Shown here: piece by piece, positions 50,559 through 59,987 of the stretch
How positions within the stretch are numbered: position 1 is the first letter of the stretch
Layout: each line of letters opens with the position of its first letter
Assembly: GCA_042691655.1 (NCBI GenBank)
Contig: CP170506.1
Location: forward strand, 5,146,001 to 5,210,000
Origin: UBA695 sp042691655
Lineage (GTDB): Bacteria > Verrucomicrobiota > Verrucomicrobiia > Chthoniobacterales > Chthoniobacteraceae
DNA length: 64,000 bases
Direction: 5' to 3'
The notes under the pieces: model-generated
What the model saw: the letters and a program-made list of their open reading frames with translations, nothing else
Database searches by the model: none
What the model was told of the DNA's origin: nothing
Made by a program: the position numbers and the translations under genes

Positions 50559-51365
50559 ATGATTCGCCTTTTGAGCACCGATTTTGATGGAACCCTGGTG
50601 GACCACTTTGCCACGCCGCCGGTGACGCCGGAGCTTTTCGAGCTTTTCGGGCGGCTCCAGCACGCGGGGGTGCGCTGGGCCGTCAACACGGGCCGCGATC
50701 TGGCCTTCGCGCTCGACGGGCTGCGGGAATTCCACTTCCCGGTGGAGCCGGATTACATTCTCACCAATGAGCGGGAAATTTTTCACCGCGACCCCGCCGG
50801 GCAGTGGCGCGACTACGGGGACTGGAACCGCCGCTGCGTCCTGGCCCACGACCGCCTTTTCCAGACCGAGGCCCCCTACCTGGAGGAGTTCCTCCGCTAC
50901 GTTCGCACGGAGACCGAGGCGGAGCTGATCTACGAAAACGAGCGCCCCGTGGGCCTCTGCGCCAAGGACGACGGCGAGATGGACCGGGTGGTGGCCCGCC
51001 TGCGCTCGACGCGCAAGCCCGGTTCGCAGTTTAATTTCCAGCGCAACACGGTTTTCCTGCGCTTTTGCCACTCGGATTACTCCAAGGGCGCCGCGCTGGG
51101 CGAGCTTTGCCGCCTGACCCGCCTGACGCCCGCCGAGACCTTCGCGGCGGGGGATCACCATAACGACCTTTCGATGCTCGACGGCCGTTTTGCCCGCTGG
51201 CCCGCCGCTCCCGGCAACGCCATCGGCGAGGTAAAGGCCGCCGTGGAAAAAGCGGGCGGTTATGTGGCCCAGGCCCGGTGCAGCGACGGAGTGGTGGAGG
51301 CGCTGCGCTACTTTATGGACGTGCGGCGGCTGGGGCCCGAGGGGGCAGCGGCGGGGGTTAACTAA
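50559..51365 (+). CDS. HAD-superfamily hydrolase (Cof-like)
   Basis: Phosphatase-like protein of 268 aa from ATG 50559. HAD motif I is LLSTDFDGTLVD, motif II VNTGRD, and motif IV AAGDHHNDLSML. The cap between them is of the C2 type seen in sugar phosphatases. Substrate unknown; a sucrose- or trehalose-phosphate phosphatase cannot be told from this alone. Its end overlaps the convergent PIG-L gene by 4 bp. Confidence 0.87.
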   Translation: MIRLLSTDFDGTLVDHFATPPVTPELFELFGRLQHAGVRWAVNTGRDLAFALDGLREFHFPVEPDYILTNEREIFHRDPAGQWRDYGDWNRRCVLAHDRLFQTEAPYLEEFLRYVRTETEAELIYENERPVGLCAKDDGEMDRVVARLRSTRKPGSQFNFQRNTVFLRFCHSDYSKGAALGELCRLTRLTPAETFAAGDHHNDLSMLDGRFARWPAAPGNAIGEVKAAVEKAGGYVAQARCSDGVVEALRYFMDVRRLGPEGAAAGVN

Positions 51366-52384
51366 AGCGGCACCTCGCGCCACCCGGAGGGGTCGAGGAA
51401 GATCGCCGGGCGGTGGTATTTCACGTAAAGCAGGTTCGTGTCGGCAGGCACGGGGATCTTGAAATTCACAAACGGGGCCGAGACTTTCATGGCTGCTTCG
51501 CCCGCCGGTTCTCCGGTCACGAGATCGGTGACGGGGACTTTCCCTGCCAGGAGCGGCAGCGGGACGCTCCAGCGAAAATGTCCGCCTGAGGCCTGCTCCC
51601 CGACGATCCAGAGTACGCCCCGGCAACAGAGCGGCAGCGGGAGGGTGAGGCGCAGTTTTCCCCGTTCGAGGTACGCTTCCGCCACGGGGTGGTGGGCCAT
51701 GGCGCGGGTGGCCGGAACCGGCTCGAAGAAGCCCTCCTGCGGCTTTGCGTAACCGAGGAAACGCTTGCTGCTGAGGATCATCTGGCTTTTGTGGCACGCG
51801 ATCGCATCGCGTTTGCGTAGGCGCTGGTTCTCGTCCAGGGCGAGCGTGACGGCCCCGGGCACCAGATCGCGCCGGAGGCAGTGGACCGCGAAGTGATACT
51901 CTTTTACGCCCTCCAGGCAGAGGCGCTTTTGGGCGATCCGGATGAGCACATGCAGGGCATTGTGGTCGGGGTGCTGGTCGTAGGTCGAGGGGTAGACCAG
52001 GAAGGTTGGCCGCCACTCCCGCAGGTGTTTGACGAGGGTTTCCAGAAGCGCCGTTTCGTTTTTCAGCAGTGCTCCGGTCACGCCCTGGTCGGGGAAGCCG
52101 AGAAATTCCGCCTGGCCGCGAAAGCCGAGAATCTGGAGCGCCTCCTCGGCCTCGGTGCGCCGCATGGCTCCCCAGCGTTCCCTTTCGGCGGGGCCGATGC
52201 GCCAGCGTTTCTCCAGCCAGCGTTGGGGCCACGGGTTGTTATCCCCGTTGGTGATCATGAGGACCCGGCCCGCCGCGCCGCTCTGCTCCACGCGCTGGAT
52301 GAGACCGCCCGTGGCCAGGCTCTCGTCGTCGGGATGCGGCGCGATGAGCAGGAAGCGGTCTTCGGGAGAAAGTGGGGGCATCAT
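51362..52384 (-). CDS. PIG-L/LmbE deacetylase-family protein
   Basis: Zn-dependent deacetylase-type protein of 340 aa from ATG 52384 (MMPPLSPEDRFLLIAPHPDD). It has the metal motif PHPDDE and the downstream HPDHNAL with the third ligand. The C-terminal 100 residues are an extra beta-rich part. Family members deacetylate N-acetyl-amino sugars in glycolipid or thiol synthesis; here the substrate is unknown. Longer starts exist but are not supported. Confidence 0.87.
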   Translation of the reverse strand: MMPPLSPEDRFLLIAPHPDDESLATGGLIQRVEQSGAAGRVLMITNGDNNPWPQRWLEKRWRIGPAERERWGAMRRTEAEEALQILGFRGQAEFLGFPDQGVTGALLKNETALLETLVKHLREWRPTFLVYPSTYDQHPDHNALHVLIRIAQKRLCLEGVKEYHFAVHCLRRDLVPGAVTLALDENQRLRKRDAIACHKSQMILSSKRFLGYAKPQEGFFEPVPATRAMAHHPVAEAYLERGKLRLTLPLPLCCRGVLWIVGEQASGGHFRWSVPLPLLAGKVPVTDLVTGEPAGEAAMKVSAPFVNFKIPVPADTNLLYVKYHRPAIFLDPSGWREVPL

Positions 52385-52536
52385 GGCAGGCGGGTTATAA
52401 CCTTTTTTGAAGGCCTGGGCCCAGATCATAATCAGGGGAGCCCCGCTTGCCTGCGTCAGGGGATGGCTTGCCTGCTGGTTTTCCAAGGTGCTGGACAGAG
52501 GGAAACGGGCGCGCCATCGGGGAAAATCCGGTGCCC

Positions 52537-53613
52537 TTATCCGAGATTGGCCTCACGGAGGCGTTCGGCGACGTCCTCGGCTTGCAAAGACCCGACCATT
52601 TCGGCGATTTCGCCCTCCATGAAGCGGTCCAGGTTGTAAAGCGTCAGCCCGATGCGGTGATCGGTGACGCGGTTTTGCGGGTAATTGTAGGTGCGCACCT
52701 TTTCCTCGCGGCCGCCGCCGCCGATCAAGTTGCGCCGGTGGGCGGAGTATTTTTCCGCTTCTTCGAGCTGTTTCTTTTCCAGCAGGCGGGAGCGCAGGAT
52801 GTTGATGGCCTTTTCCTTGTTCTTCTGCTGGCTGCGGCCGTCCTGGCAGCGGACGATGGTGCCGGTGGGGATGTGCATGACCTGCACGGCCGAGTCGGTG
52901 GTGTTGACGCCCTGGCCGCCGGGACCGCCCGCGCGGCAGACTTCGATGCGCAGATCCTCGGCCTTAAGCTCCAGGTCGACCTCCTCGGCTTCCGGGAGGA
53001 CGGCGACGGTGGCCGTGCTCGTGTGGATGCGCCCCTGGGCTTCCGTGGCGGGGACGCGCTGGACGCGGTGGACGCCGCTCTCGTAGCGCAGCTTGCGAAA
53101 GACTGCCTCGCCCGAGGTGCGGAAGATGATTTCGCGCAGGCCTCCGAGGTCGGAAGGGCTCGATTCCATTACCTCAATTTTGAGACCGTCGCTTTCCGCA
53201 TAGCGGGTGTACATGCGGTAGAGATCGGCGGCGAAAAGGGCGGCTTCGGCCCCGCCGGTGCCCGCGCGGATTTCCACGATGGCGTCGCGGTCCTCGCCCG
53301 GTTCGGGCGGGAGGAGGGAAATCTGGATCTGGCGCTCGAAATCGGCCAGTTGTTTCTGGATGTCGGGGATTTCCGCCTCGGCCATCTCGGCCATTTCGGG
53401 GTCTTGGCCGTTGGCGAGTTCCTGGCTATCGGCCAGCTCGGTCTGCTTTTTCTGGAAGGCTTCCCAGGCAGAGAGGAGGTTCTTGAGCTGGGCGTGCTCG
53501 CGCATGACGTCGCGCGCGTGCTGGGGATTCCCAAATACGCTGCCGTCGGCAATTTCCGCCTCCAGTTCAAGGAAGCGTTCCGATTTTTTGGCAATCAGTG
53601 GGGCAAAATCCAT
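52537..53613 (-). CDS. prfA: Peptide chain release factor 1
   Basis: Recognises UAA and UAG. It has 358 aa with the PAT anticodon-mimic motif at 188-190 and GGQ at 232-234, so it is RF1 and not RF2. The N-terminal domain is coiled coil as usual. A hemK/prmC gene often follows but is not present here. Confidence 0.97.
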   Translation of the reverse strand: MDFAPLIAKKSERFLELEAEIADGSVFGNPQHARDVMREHAQLKNLLSAWEAFQKKQTELADSQELANGQDPEMAEMAEAEIPDIQKQLADFERQIQISLLPPEPGEDRDAIVEIRAGTGGAEAALFAADLYRMYTRYAESDGLKIEVMESSPSDLGGLREIIFRTSGEAVFRKLRYESGVHRVQRVPATEAQGRIHTSTATVAVLPEAEEVDLELKAEDLRIEVCRAGGPGGQGVNTTDSAVQVMHIPTGTIVRCQDGRSQQKNKEKAINILRSRLLEKKQLEEAEKYSAHRRNLIGGGGREEKVRTYNYPQNRVTDHRIGLTLYNLDRFMEGEIAEMVGSLQAEDVAERLREANLG

Positions 53614-53702
53614 GGATCGAAAAAACTAGCCCATTTCGCAGGATTGAACAGGCAATCCTCGGGTTCAGTGTCAAATTTGCGGCTTGGCAGCCGGTTAGGA
53701 CG

Positions 53703-53750
53703 TAAAAAGAAACGGTGACGCGCGGCTATAAAGGCGCGTCACCGTTTCGA
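53703..53750 (-). terminator. Terminator after rpmE
   Basis: Arms GAAACGGTGACGCGC and GCGCGTCACCGTTTC with a 10-nt loop; on the minus strand a T-rich run (TTTCTTTTT) follows. It separates rpmE from prfA. Confidence 0.9.
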
Positions 53751-53767
53751 AAATTACGACTGGATTG

Positions 53768-53980
53768 CTACTTGCGGCGGGCAACTGTGCCGTAGCGGCG
53801 GGCGAACTTCTCGATACGCCCTGCGGTATCCACGAATTTCTGCTCGCCCGTGAAGAACGGATGACAGGCGGCACAAATGCCGACCTTGATGTCGCGGCGG
53901 GTGGAACGGGTGTGATAGACCTTGCCGCACGCGCACGTGATCGTGGTCTCGCTATAGTTGGGATGAATGTCTGCTTTCAT
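53768..53980 (-). CDS. rpmE: 50S ribosomal protein L31 (zinc-binding form)
   Basis: L31 of 70 aa from ATG 53980 (MKADIHPNYSETTITCACGK). Zinc ligands C16, C18, C36 and C39 are all present, so it is the C+ type. The longer in-frame reading upstream adds 53 non-conserved residues. It has its own terminator. Confidence 0.95.
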   Translation of the reverse strand: MKADIHPNYSETTITCACGKVYHTRSTRRDIKVGICAACHPFFTGEQKFVDTAGRIEKFARRYGTVARRK

Positions 53981-54162
53981 GGCCGGAAAAGGGATGGAAA
54001 ACATACCCGGTCTGGGCGGGGGCGCAATCAAAATCTTTTGCCTCCCCTCTGGAAGTCGCGCGCGGAGCCGGTTTCGGCGGGCCTTGGACTGCGAAGGATT
54101 GGAGAGAATGGCTTGCAATGAGGGCGCTTTTGGGGGCATTTACTCTGCTCCTTACCTCCTTT

Positions 54163-55044
54163 ATGAACTCCTCTCTGCTTGTTCGTTTCGCGTTTGTTTG
54201 CATTGCTTTGGCTCCCTTTGGCCTGCGCGCCGCCGATCCCGTGGCCTCGCCCACGCCCCGTGCGGAACTCAAGCTCCTTACCGTTGGCAACAGCTTCACC
54301 GACAACCCCACGAACTTACTGCCAGCCTTCGCCAAGGCGGGCGGCAAGAAATTGCTCCTCTTCAAGGCGAACCTGGGCGGCCACTCGCTGGAACAGCACG
54401 TCGGCTACCTCCAGGCCTTCGAGGCCGATCCGAACGACCCCAAGGGGCACGCTTACAAGCAGCACGCCGACCCGAGGACGGGCGAAAAGAAAGATTTTTC
54501 CCTGAAGGAAGCCCTGGAAGCCGAGCCCTGGGACGTGGTGACGATCCAGCAGGTCAGCCACAAGAGCTACAAGGCCGAGACCTACCAGCCTTTTGCCGGG
54601 ACGCTGATTGGTTATATCAAGAAAAACTCCCCGAATGCTGAAATCGTGGTTCAGGAGACCTGGGCCTATGGCGACGATGCGTTGGTGAAATTCAACCAGG
54701 GCAAACCGGTGCAGCTCGATCAGCAGACGATGTATACGGGCCTGAAGGCGGCTTACGGCAAGCTCGCCAGCGACAACGGCTTCCGGGTGCTGCCCGTGGG
54801 CGATGCCTTCCAGGTGGCCCGCGCGCAGGGTCTTGTGGTGAATCTCCCGGAGAACATCCACGCCAATGAAAACGGCGAATACCTCGGCGCGGCGATCTGG
54901 TACGAAATGCTCTTCGGCGAGAATGTGGAGGCCGTGAATTATGTCCCGGCCAAGCTCGACCCCGAAACGGCCAAGACCCTGCGCCACATCGCGCACGAGG
55001 CCGTGACGCACTCTGATTTTAAGACACAGTCGGCGGCGCGCTAG
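54163..55044 (+). CDS. Secreted SGNH-hydrolase-like protein (DUF4886 type)
   Basis: Protein of 293 aa from ATG 54163 with a signal peptide (MNSSLLVRFAFVCIALAP, cleavage near LRAADP). Block I is LLTVGNSFTDN, with the Ser of the SGNH fold, and the last block HANENGEYLGAAIWYEML contains the expected His region. It fits the DUF4886-type SGNH group, probably an esterase for carbohydrate-bound groups. Substrate unknown. Its 3' end overlaps the convergent acyltransferase gene by 26 bp. Confidence 0.82.
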   Translation: MNSSLLVRFAFVCIALAPFGLRAADPVASPTPRAELKLLTVGNSFTDNPTNLLPAFAKAGGKKLLLFKANLGGHSLEQHVGYLQAFEADPNDPKGHAYKQHADPRTGEKKDFSLKEALEAEPWDVVTIQQVSHKSYKAETYQPFAGTLIGYIKKNSPNAEIVVQETWAYGDDALVKFNQGKPVQLDQQTMYTGLKAAYGKLASDNGFRVLPVGDAFQVARAQGLVVNLPENIHANENGEYLGAAIWYEMLFGENVEAVNYVPAKLDPETAKTLRHIAHEAVTHSDFKTQSAAR

Positions 55045-56278
55045 TCGTCGTTGGCTTTTCCCTCGCGGCGGGCTTTTTGCCCGTCAAGAGAGACCGCATC
55101 CATGTTTGCGCGGGGCGCTCCCAGTAGTGGTAGCTGGCCCAGGCGAGCGGCAGGAGAATCGCCAGGTAGAGCAGCAGCAGGGCGGGTGAATAGCACCGGG
55201 CCCCTTGCAGCCCCGTCTCCCAGGCTCCCGCGACGAATAGCATCATCAGCGGCAGATGGAGCAGGTAGATGGAGTAGCTCAGGTCGCCCATGAAGGCCAC
55301 CCGGCGGCAGCAGCCGGGGTGGGCGCTTTCGATGGACGCCATGCAGAAAAGCGTGGCGGGGAAGGCGACGATCTCGAAAAGATGGCCCGAGAAGGCTAGG
55401 AGCACGAAGCCGATCACGTCGCGGCCCGCCACCAGCAGGTGGTTGCCCAGGGCTTCGCGGTAAAGGTGGTAGAGGGGAAAGTGTTTGGAGGCCGGGATGA
55501 CCACGGCCCAGACGGCGACCAAGGTCAGTGCTGCGGCCCAGGGCCGGAGGGCGATGCGGCGGCTCTGCAAATACGTCAGCAAATAATAGGCGCTGGCCCC
55601 GAGGAAGAAGGAGAACATCCCCCGGCCGACCAGGCCGATGGGGGAGGTCTCCAGCACGTACCCGGCCAGGGCGAGCGCCAGGAGGTGCCACCAGCGCCGA
55701 AGGTTCCGGGCGCAGACGACGAAAAAGATCGCGTAAAGCACGCATTCGACGGAGACGGACCAGACGGGCGTGTTGAAGGACCAGCTGCTTTTTTCAAACC
55801 AGTTGGAGGCGAAAAACAGGTGCAGCACGAAATGGGGAAGGTCGTTCAAATTGCAGATGGCGTATTGGCCGAAGCGCATCCGGATCACGCTCTGGAGGAT
55901 CAACACCAGCCAGAGCGTGGCGAAGTGGAGCGGGTAGAGCCGCGAGCACCGCAGGACAAAGAATTTCCCCGGAGACATGCCCCCCTGGGCGATCCGCGCG
56001 GCGTAGAGCCAGTAGAAAATGAAGCCGGAGAGGGAGAAAAAGAAATCCACGGCCATCCCCCCGTAGCCGTAGGCGGGCCAGAGGAGCCCGTAGAACGGCT
56101 GGTCGCTTTGCACAAACGGGATGTGCGCCACCTTCTCGCCCACGAAAAACTGCCAGTGGTAAAAAACGACCATCAGTGCTGCGAAGCCCCGCAGGGCGTG
56201 CAGAGAATCAAGGCGGTCGGGGAGTTGATGGAGCGCCGCCGCCGGTTCGAGCGATGGGGAAGGGGATGAGGGCGACAA
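55019..56278 (-). CDS. Acyltransferase 3 family membrane protein
   Basis: Second acyltransferase 3 protein in the window, 419 aa. It has DSLHALRGFAALMVVFYHWQ, AVDFFFSLSGFIFYWLYAAR and RCSRLYPLHFATLW, with about ten hydrophobic helices. It is not closely similar to the one at 24172-25353. It likely acetylates or acylates an envelope polymer; the neighbouring SGNH protein and the PHP-GT4 gene fit such a role. Start at 56278 not certain. Confidence 0.88.
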   Translation of the reverse strand: MSPSSPSPSLEPAAALHQLPDRLDSLHALRGFAALMVVFYHWQFFVGEKVAHIPFVQSDQPFYGLLWPAYGYGGMAVDFFFSLSGFIFYWLYAARIAQGGMSPGKFFVLRCSRLYPLHFATLWLVLILQSVIRMRFGQYAICNLNDLPHFVLHLFFASNWFEKSSWSFNTPVWSVSVECVLYAIFFVVCARNLRRWWHLLALALAGYVLETSPIGLVGRGMFSFFLGASAYYLLTYLQSRRIALRPWAAALTLVAVWAVVIPASKHFPLYHLYREALGNHLLVAGRDVIGFVLLAFSGHLFEIVAFPATLFCMASIESAHPGCCRRVAFMGDLSYSIYLLHLPLMMLFVAGAWETGLQGARCYSPALLLLYLAILLPLAWASYHYWERPAQTWMRSLLTGKKPAAREKPTTTSAPPTVS

Positions 56279-56410
56279 GGGCGTAGGAGGCGTCTAGGAA
56301 GGGCTGGGAGCGGGATGGTAAAGATTACCAGAGGCAGCCGCATCTACAACCCCCGATTCGGCCCCGTAAATCATTTCCAAACCCGGGAATCCTGTTAAAA
56401 AATAGGGATC

Positions 56411-58813
56411 ATGGCCGCCACCGCCGATCTCCACCTTCATTCCCGTTACAGCGCCCGCTCGGCGGAATGGGTTTTTCGGCGGATCGACTTCCCCGACAGC
56501 ACTTCGGACCCCCTGGAGCTTTACCGGCGGCTGCGCGAGGCGGGCCGCACGTTCGTCACGCTGACCGACCACAACCGCATCGACGGCGTGCTCACGATCG
56601 CCGATCAGCCGGGCGTTTTTATCAGCGAGCAAATCACCACCCAGTTTCCCGAGGACCGGGCGCGCGTGGAGCTGCTCGCCTGGGGGATCACCGAGGCGCA
56701 GCACCGCGAGATCCAGGCGGCGCGCGAGAATATTTACGATCTCCAGCGCTACCTCGCGCAGGCGGGCATCGTCCACGCCGTGGCGCACCCGCTCTACCGG
56801 CTCGACGACCGCCTCAGCGCCGGGAATGTCGAAAAACTGATCCTCCTTTTCCGCCACTTCGAGGGCCTCAACGGCCTGCGCCACGCGCTCCTCGGGACGG
56901 TGACGGAGTACCTGCTCTCCCGCCTCACTCCGGAGAAAATCGACGAACTGGCCAACCGCCACGGCCTCGACCCAACGCACCCTCGGGCGTGGGAAAAAGT
57001 TCTCGTGGGTGGCTCCGACGACCACGGCGGGCTCTTCCCCGGGTGCGCCTGGACCACGACGCCCGATGCCGCCACGCCCGCCGAATTCCTGGCCCACATC
57101 GGCCAGGGTCGCTGCGAACCCTCGGGCCGGGGCGGCACGCCGCTCGCCCTTTCCCACGGGCTCTACAACACCATTTACTCCTTCGCCCGCGACAAGTTCA
57201 TGAGCAGCGAATCCTCCCACGGCCTCGTGGCGAAGGTCTTCTCCCGCTTCATGGAGGGGCGCGACCCGACGGAGTTCACCGTCTCCGAGAAGATCGGCCT
57301 GCTGACCCAGGGCATCGTCTCCGGAAAGATTTTCGAGCTCGCCAAACCGGCCAACGCCTCGCTCTGGAAAAAGATGGCCTCTGCTTTCGCCGACGGCGAT
57401 TTGAAGCAGCTCATGGCGCGGCAGACGGAGGGCGTCGAGGAGCCCGAGCGCCGCGCCTTCCTGATGGCCAACTTGCTGGTGAGCCGCCTCGCGTTCCGCT
57501 TCTTCACGAAATTCGTCCAGCAGATTTCCTCCGGCAACCTGATCGAGGCCATCCAGGAAATCAGCATCCTGGGGCCGCTGCTCCTCACGGTGAGCCCGTA
57601 CATTTACGCCTTCCAGACGCAGTCGCCGCCCCGGCCCCTGCTGCGCGAAATGTGCCAGCGCATCGCGGGCGAGATCCCGCCCGAGCTGCGCAATCGCAAG
57701 CGCGCGTGGTTCACCGACACCCTCGAAGACGTCAACGGCGTGGCCACCACCATCCGCAAAATGACCGCCGCGGGCGTCGCCGCCGGGGAAGAGCTCGTCG
57801 TCGTCACCTCGCGGGCCGAGACACGCGTGACGGGCATCCCGCTCAAGAATTTCGCCCCCATCGGCGAATTCGAACTGCCCGAGTACGAGCTGCAAAAGCT
57901 GAGCTTCCCGCCGATCCTGGAGATGCTCGACTACATTGCGCGCGAAGGCTTTAGCGAGCTCATCATCAGCACCCCCGGCCCCGTGGGCCTTACTGCGCTC
58001 CTGGCCGCCAAACTCCTCGGCCTGCGCGCGGTAGGAATTTATCATACCGACTTTCCGCAGTACGTGCGCATCCTCACCGACGACAGCTTTTTGGAGACCC
58101 TCACGTGGAAATACATGCACGGGTTCTACTGCCAGCTCGATCTCCTTTACGTCAACAGCGGCGCTTACCGCCAGGCGTGGATCGACCGTGGAGTATTACC
58201 AGAGCGTATCGCCATCCTGCCGCGCGGGCTTGATATCGAGCTTTTCCATCCCCAGCGGCGCGATCCGCATTTCTGGGACCGCTACGGGAAATGGAAAGAC
58301 AAGATTGTGCTGCTCTACGTCGGGCGCGTTTCCAAGGAAAAGGACCTCGACGTAATCGTCGGCGCGGTCCGGGCTTTGGAGAGCGAGAAAGCGCCCGTGC
58401 AGATGGTCTTCGTGGGCGACGGCCCCTATTTGAAGGACCTGAAACGGGCGCTGCCGAAAGCCTGCTTCACCGGCGCGCTGGCCGGGGCGGAGCTGGCCAT
58501 CGCCTACGCTTCCGCCGACGTATTTCTATTTCCGAGCACGACCGACACCTACGGCAACGTGGTCATCGAGGCCCACGCGGCGGGCCTGCCGACCGTGGTT
58601 TCCGACACCGGGGGGCCGAAGGAGCTGGTGGAGGAGGGTGTTACCGGATATGTGACGCGCAGTCTCGACGTCGAGGACTTCACCCGTGCCGTGCGGCTAC
58701 TGGTCGGGGACGAGCTGCTGCGTAAAAAAATGGCCCAAGCCGCGCGCGAGAGCGTGCTGCAGCGCGACTGGTCGCGAGCCTTCCGGGCCTTTTGGGAGCG
58801 CTCGCCGGAGTAG
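56411..58813 (+). CDS. Fusion of PHP phosphoesterase-like domain and GT4 glycosyltransferase
   Basis: Protein of 800 aa. Residues 1-210 are a PHP metal-dependent domain with ligands H8, H10 (DLHLHSRYS), D53, H54, E73, H122, H126 and a GSDDHGG block (201-207), all preserved. About 215-460 is a helical linker of unknown role. From about 460 it is a GT4 GT-B enzyme (STPGPVGLTALLAAKLLGLR, YHTDFPQYV, YVGRVSKEKDLD, STTDTYGNVVIEAHAAGLP with the E-x7-E-like donor site), closest to MgtA/SqdX-type enzymes. It may cleave and transfer related phosphosugars in one chain; this is inference. Confidence 0.9.
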   Translation: MAATADLHLHSRYSARSAEWVFRRIDFPDSTSDPLELYRRLREAGRTFVTLTDHNRIDGVLTIADQPGVFISEQITTQFPEDRARVELLAWGITEAQHREIQAARENIYDLQRYLAQAGIVHAVAHPLYRLDDRLSAGNVEKLILLFRHFEGLNGLRHALLGTVTEYLLSRLTPEKIDELANRHGLDPTHPRAWEKVLVGGSDDHGGLFPGCAWTTTPDAATPAEFLAHIGQGRCEPSGRGGTPLALSHGLYNTIYSFARDKFMSSESSHGLVAKVFSRFMEGRDPTEFTVSEKIGLLTQGIVSGKIFELAKPANASLWKKMASAFADGDLKQLMARQTEGVEEPERRAFLMANLLVSRLAFRFFTKFVQQISSGNLIEAIQEISILGPLLLTVSPYIYAFQTQSPPRPLLREMCQRIAGEIPPELRNRKRAWFTDTLEDVNGVATTIRKMTAAGVAAGEELVVVTSRAETRVTGIPLKNFAPIGEFELPEYELQKLSFPPILEMLDYIAREGFSELIISTPGPVGLTALLAAKLLGLRAVGIYHTDFPQYVRILTDDSFLETLTWKYMHGFYCQLDLLYVNSGAYRQAWIDRGVLPERIAILPRGLDIELFHPQRRDPHFWDRYGKWKDKIVLLYVGRVSKEKDLDVIVGAVRALESEKAPVQMVFVGDGPYLKDLKRALPKACFTGALAGAELAIAYASADVFLFPSTTDTYGNVVIEAHAAGLPTVVSDTGGPKELVEEGVTGYVTRSLDVEDFTRAVRLLVGDELLRKKMAQAARESVLQRDWSRAFRAFWERSPE

Positions 58814-58825
58814 GTTTTTTTAGCC

Positions 58826-59083
58826 ATGAGCATCGATCTCAACAAACAGGAAATCAGCGAAATCGTCCCGTCGATCCAGAAATATTTCCGGGAAGAATTG
58901 GAGACGGACCTCAGCGAAATGCACGCCAAGTTTCTGCTGGCGTACATCATGAAAGAGATCGCCCCCTTTGCTTACAACAAAGGCGTAACCGACGCCGAGC
59001 GCTATTTCCGGGAGAAAATCGAGGATCTCGGCGGCACCTGCTTCGAGCCCGCGCTGACGTTCTGGCTCAAGAAGAGGAAATAG
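58826..59083 (+). CDS. DUF2164 family protein
   Basis: Protein of 85 aa, soluble and helical. It shows SIQKYFREELETDLSEMHAK, KEIAPFAYNKGVTDAERYF and a C-terminal LKKRK. It matches DUF2164 in length and sequence pattern. Function unknown. Begins 12 bp after the PHP-GT4 gene, probably co-transcribed. Confidence 0.85.
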   Translation: MSIDLNKQEISEIVPSIQKYFREELETDLSEMHAKFLLAYIMKEIAPFAYNKGVTDAERYFREKIEDLGGTCFEPALTFWLKKRK

Positions 59084-59112
59084 GCCTATCTATTCAGCGG
59101 TCTCTTTTCGTC

Positions 59113-59201
59113 TCCTCGTTACGAATCTCCAGATTCCCCACCACTGCGAAACGGAGTTTTGCCCCCAATTGCGTTCCCAATCTGGAGATTGGGAACGAGG
59201 A
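59113..59201. repeat. Inverted repeat with 23-bp arms
   Basis: TCCTCGTTACGAATCTCCAG (from 59113 to 59135 in full) and the complement at 59179-59201 differ at two positions; the arms enclose about 43 bp. Repeats with the core AATCTCCAGATT and GGGAACGAGG are a common dispersed intergenic type. Confidence 0.8.
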
Positions 59202-59372
59202 AGGCAGAGAGGGACGCGGAGAATCGGTGATCCTCCGCATCCCCGTCGCGCTTTGGATGCGGGCTTCCTACGGCGAGGCGCATCTTAGGCTATCATTCTG
59301 CCGTTTATGTTCGGAATTCAGTACATGGCAAAATATTTTTCATGTTACCCGACCCGCTTCTCGCCCGCCTTG

Positions 59373-59771
59373 TTAATTTTGGAACAAACGGCGCTTTTCC
59401 CTCGAACATTGGTTTTCGGGAGGCAGGGTTTTATCCATTTGGCAAAGCCAGAGTGGTTTGGTGGCCGGGGTGATGATGATGTTGCTTCCTTTGACAATGA
59501 CAGGGCGGCCGAGGGGATATTTGAATGTCAGCACGCAGGGCTTGAAGATGCGGCGTTGCATGGCCCGAAAGCAGACGTCCTCGCAGGTTTCGGTGATGGG
59601 GCCTTCGGCGATGTATTCGGAAATCCAGCAGCCTTCGACGTCCGCGAGGACGACGCGTTGATAGAGAGGGGGGCACGAAACGGCGAAATATCGGTGGCAG
59701 GTGGAGCAGCATCCCGACACCATTCCGTTCAGAGCCGCCGCGGCGAGGAGAAGCAGAGGGATCCGTTTCAT
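59373..59771 (-). CDS. Cysteine-rich lipoprotein
   Basis: Protein of 132 aa from ATG 59771. The signal peptide ends in a lipobox-like MVSGC with lipid Cys at 21. The mature part has six or more further Cys (for example CCSTCHRYFAVSC, TCEDVC) that may form disulfides or bind metal. No family known. It faces the IS256 element. Confidence 0.7.
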   Translation of the reverse strand: MKRIPLLLLAAAALNGMVSGCCSTCHRYFAVSCPPLYQRVVLADVEGCWISEYIAEGPITETCEDVCFRAMQRRIFKPCVLTFKYPLGRPVIVKGSNIIITPATKPLWLCQMDKTLPPENQCSREKRRLFQN

Positions 59772-59979
59772 GCCCGACGATTCCAAGAAGCGCCTCCTGG
59801 GGCAATGGCAAAATCGCCCGCTTGTGGTATGAGGGGCTTCCCGATGATGGGTTAGCTGCACTAGGGTTCCTTGCCCCTATCCTTACACGATCACTTTGGT
59901 TTTTTTGTAAAATCGGTATTAGGCGGTAGAGAGATTTCGAGCCCAAAAGGGGAGCGAGATGGACAGGTTGGTTCATTAA

Positions 59980-59987
59980 GATCTACC
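59980..59987. repeat. Left target duplication of IS256 copy
   Basis: GATCTACC, identical to 61431-61438. Confidence 0.85.

Noticed and set aside
56294..58120. 608-codon minus-strand frame antisense to the PHP-GT4 gene
   Set aside because: No motifs; the plus strand shows complete PHP and GT4 signatures.
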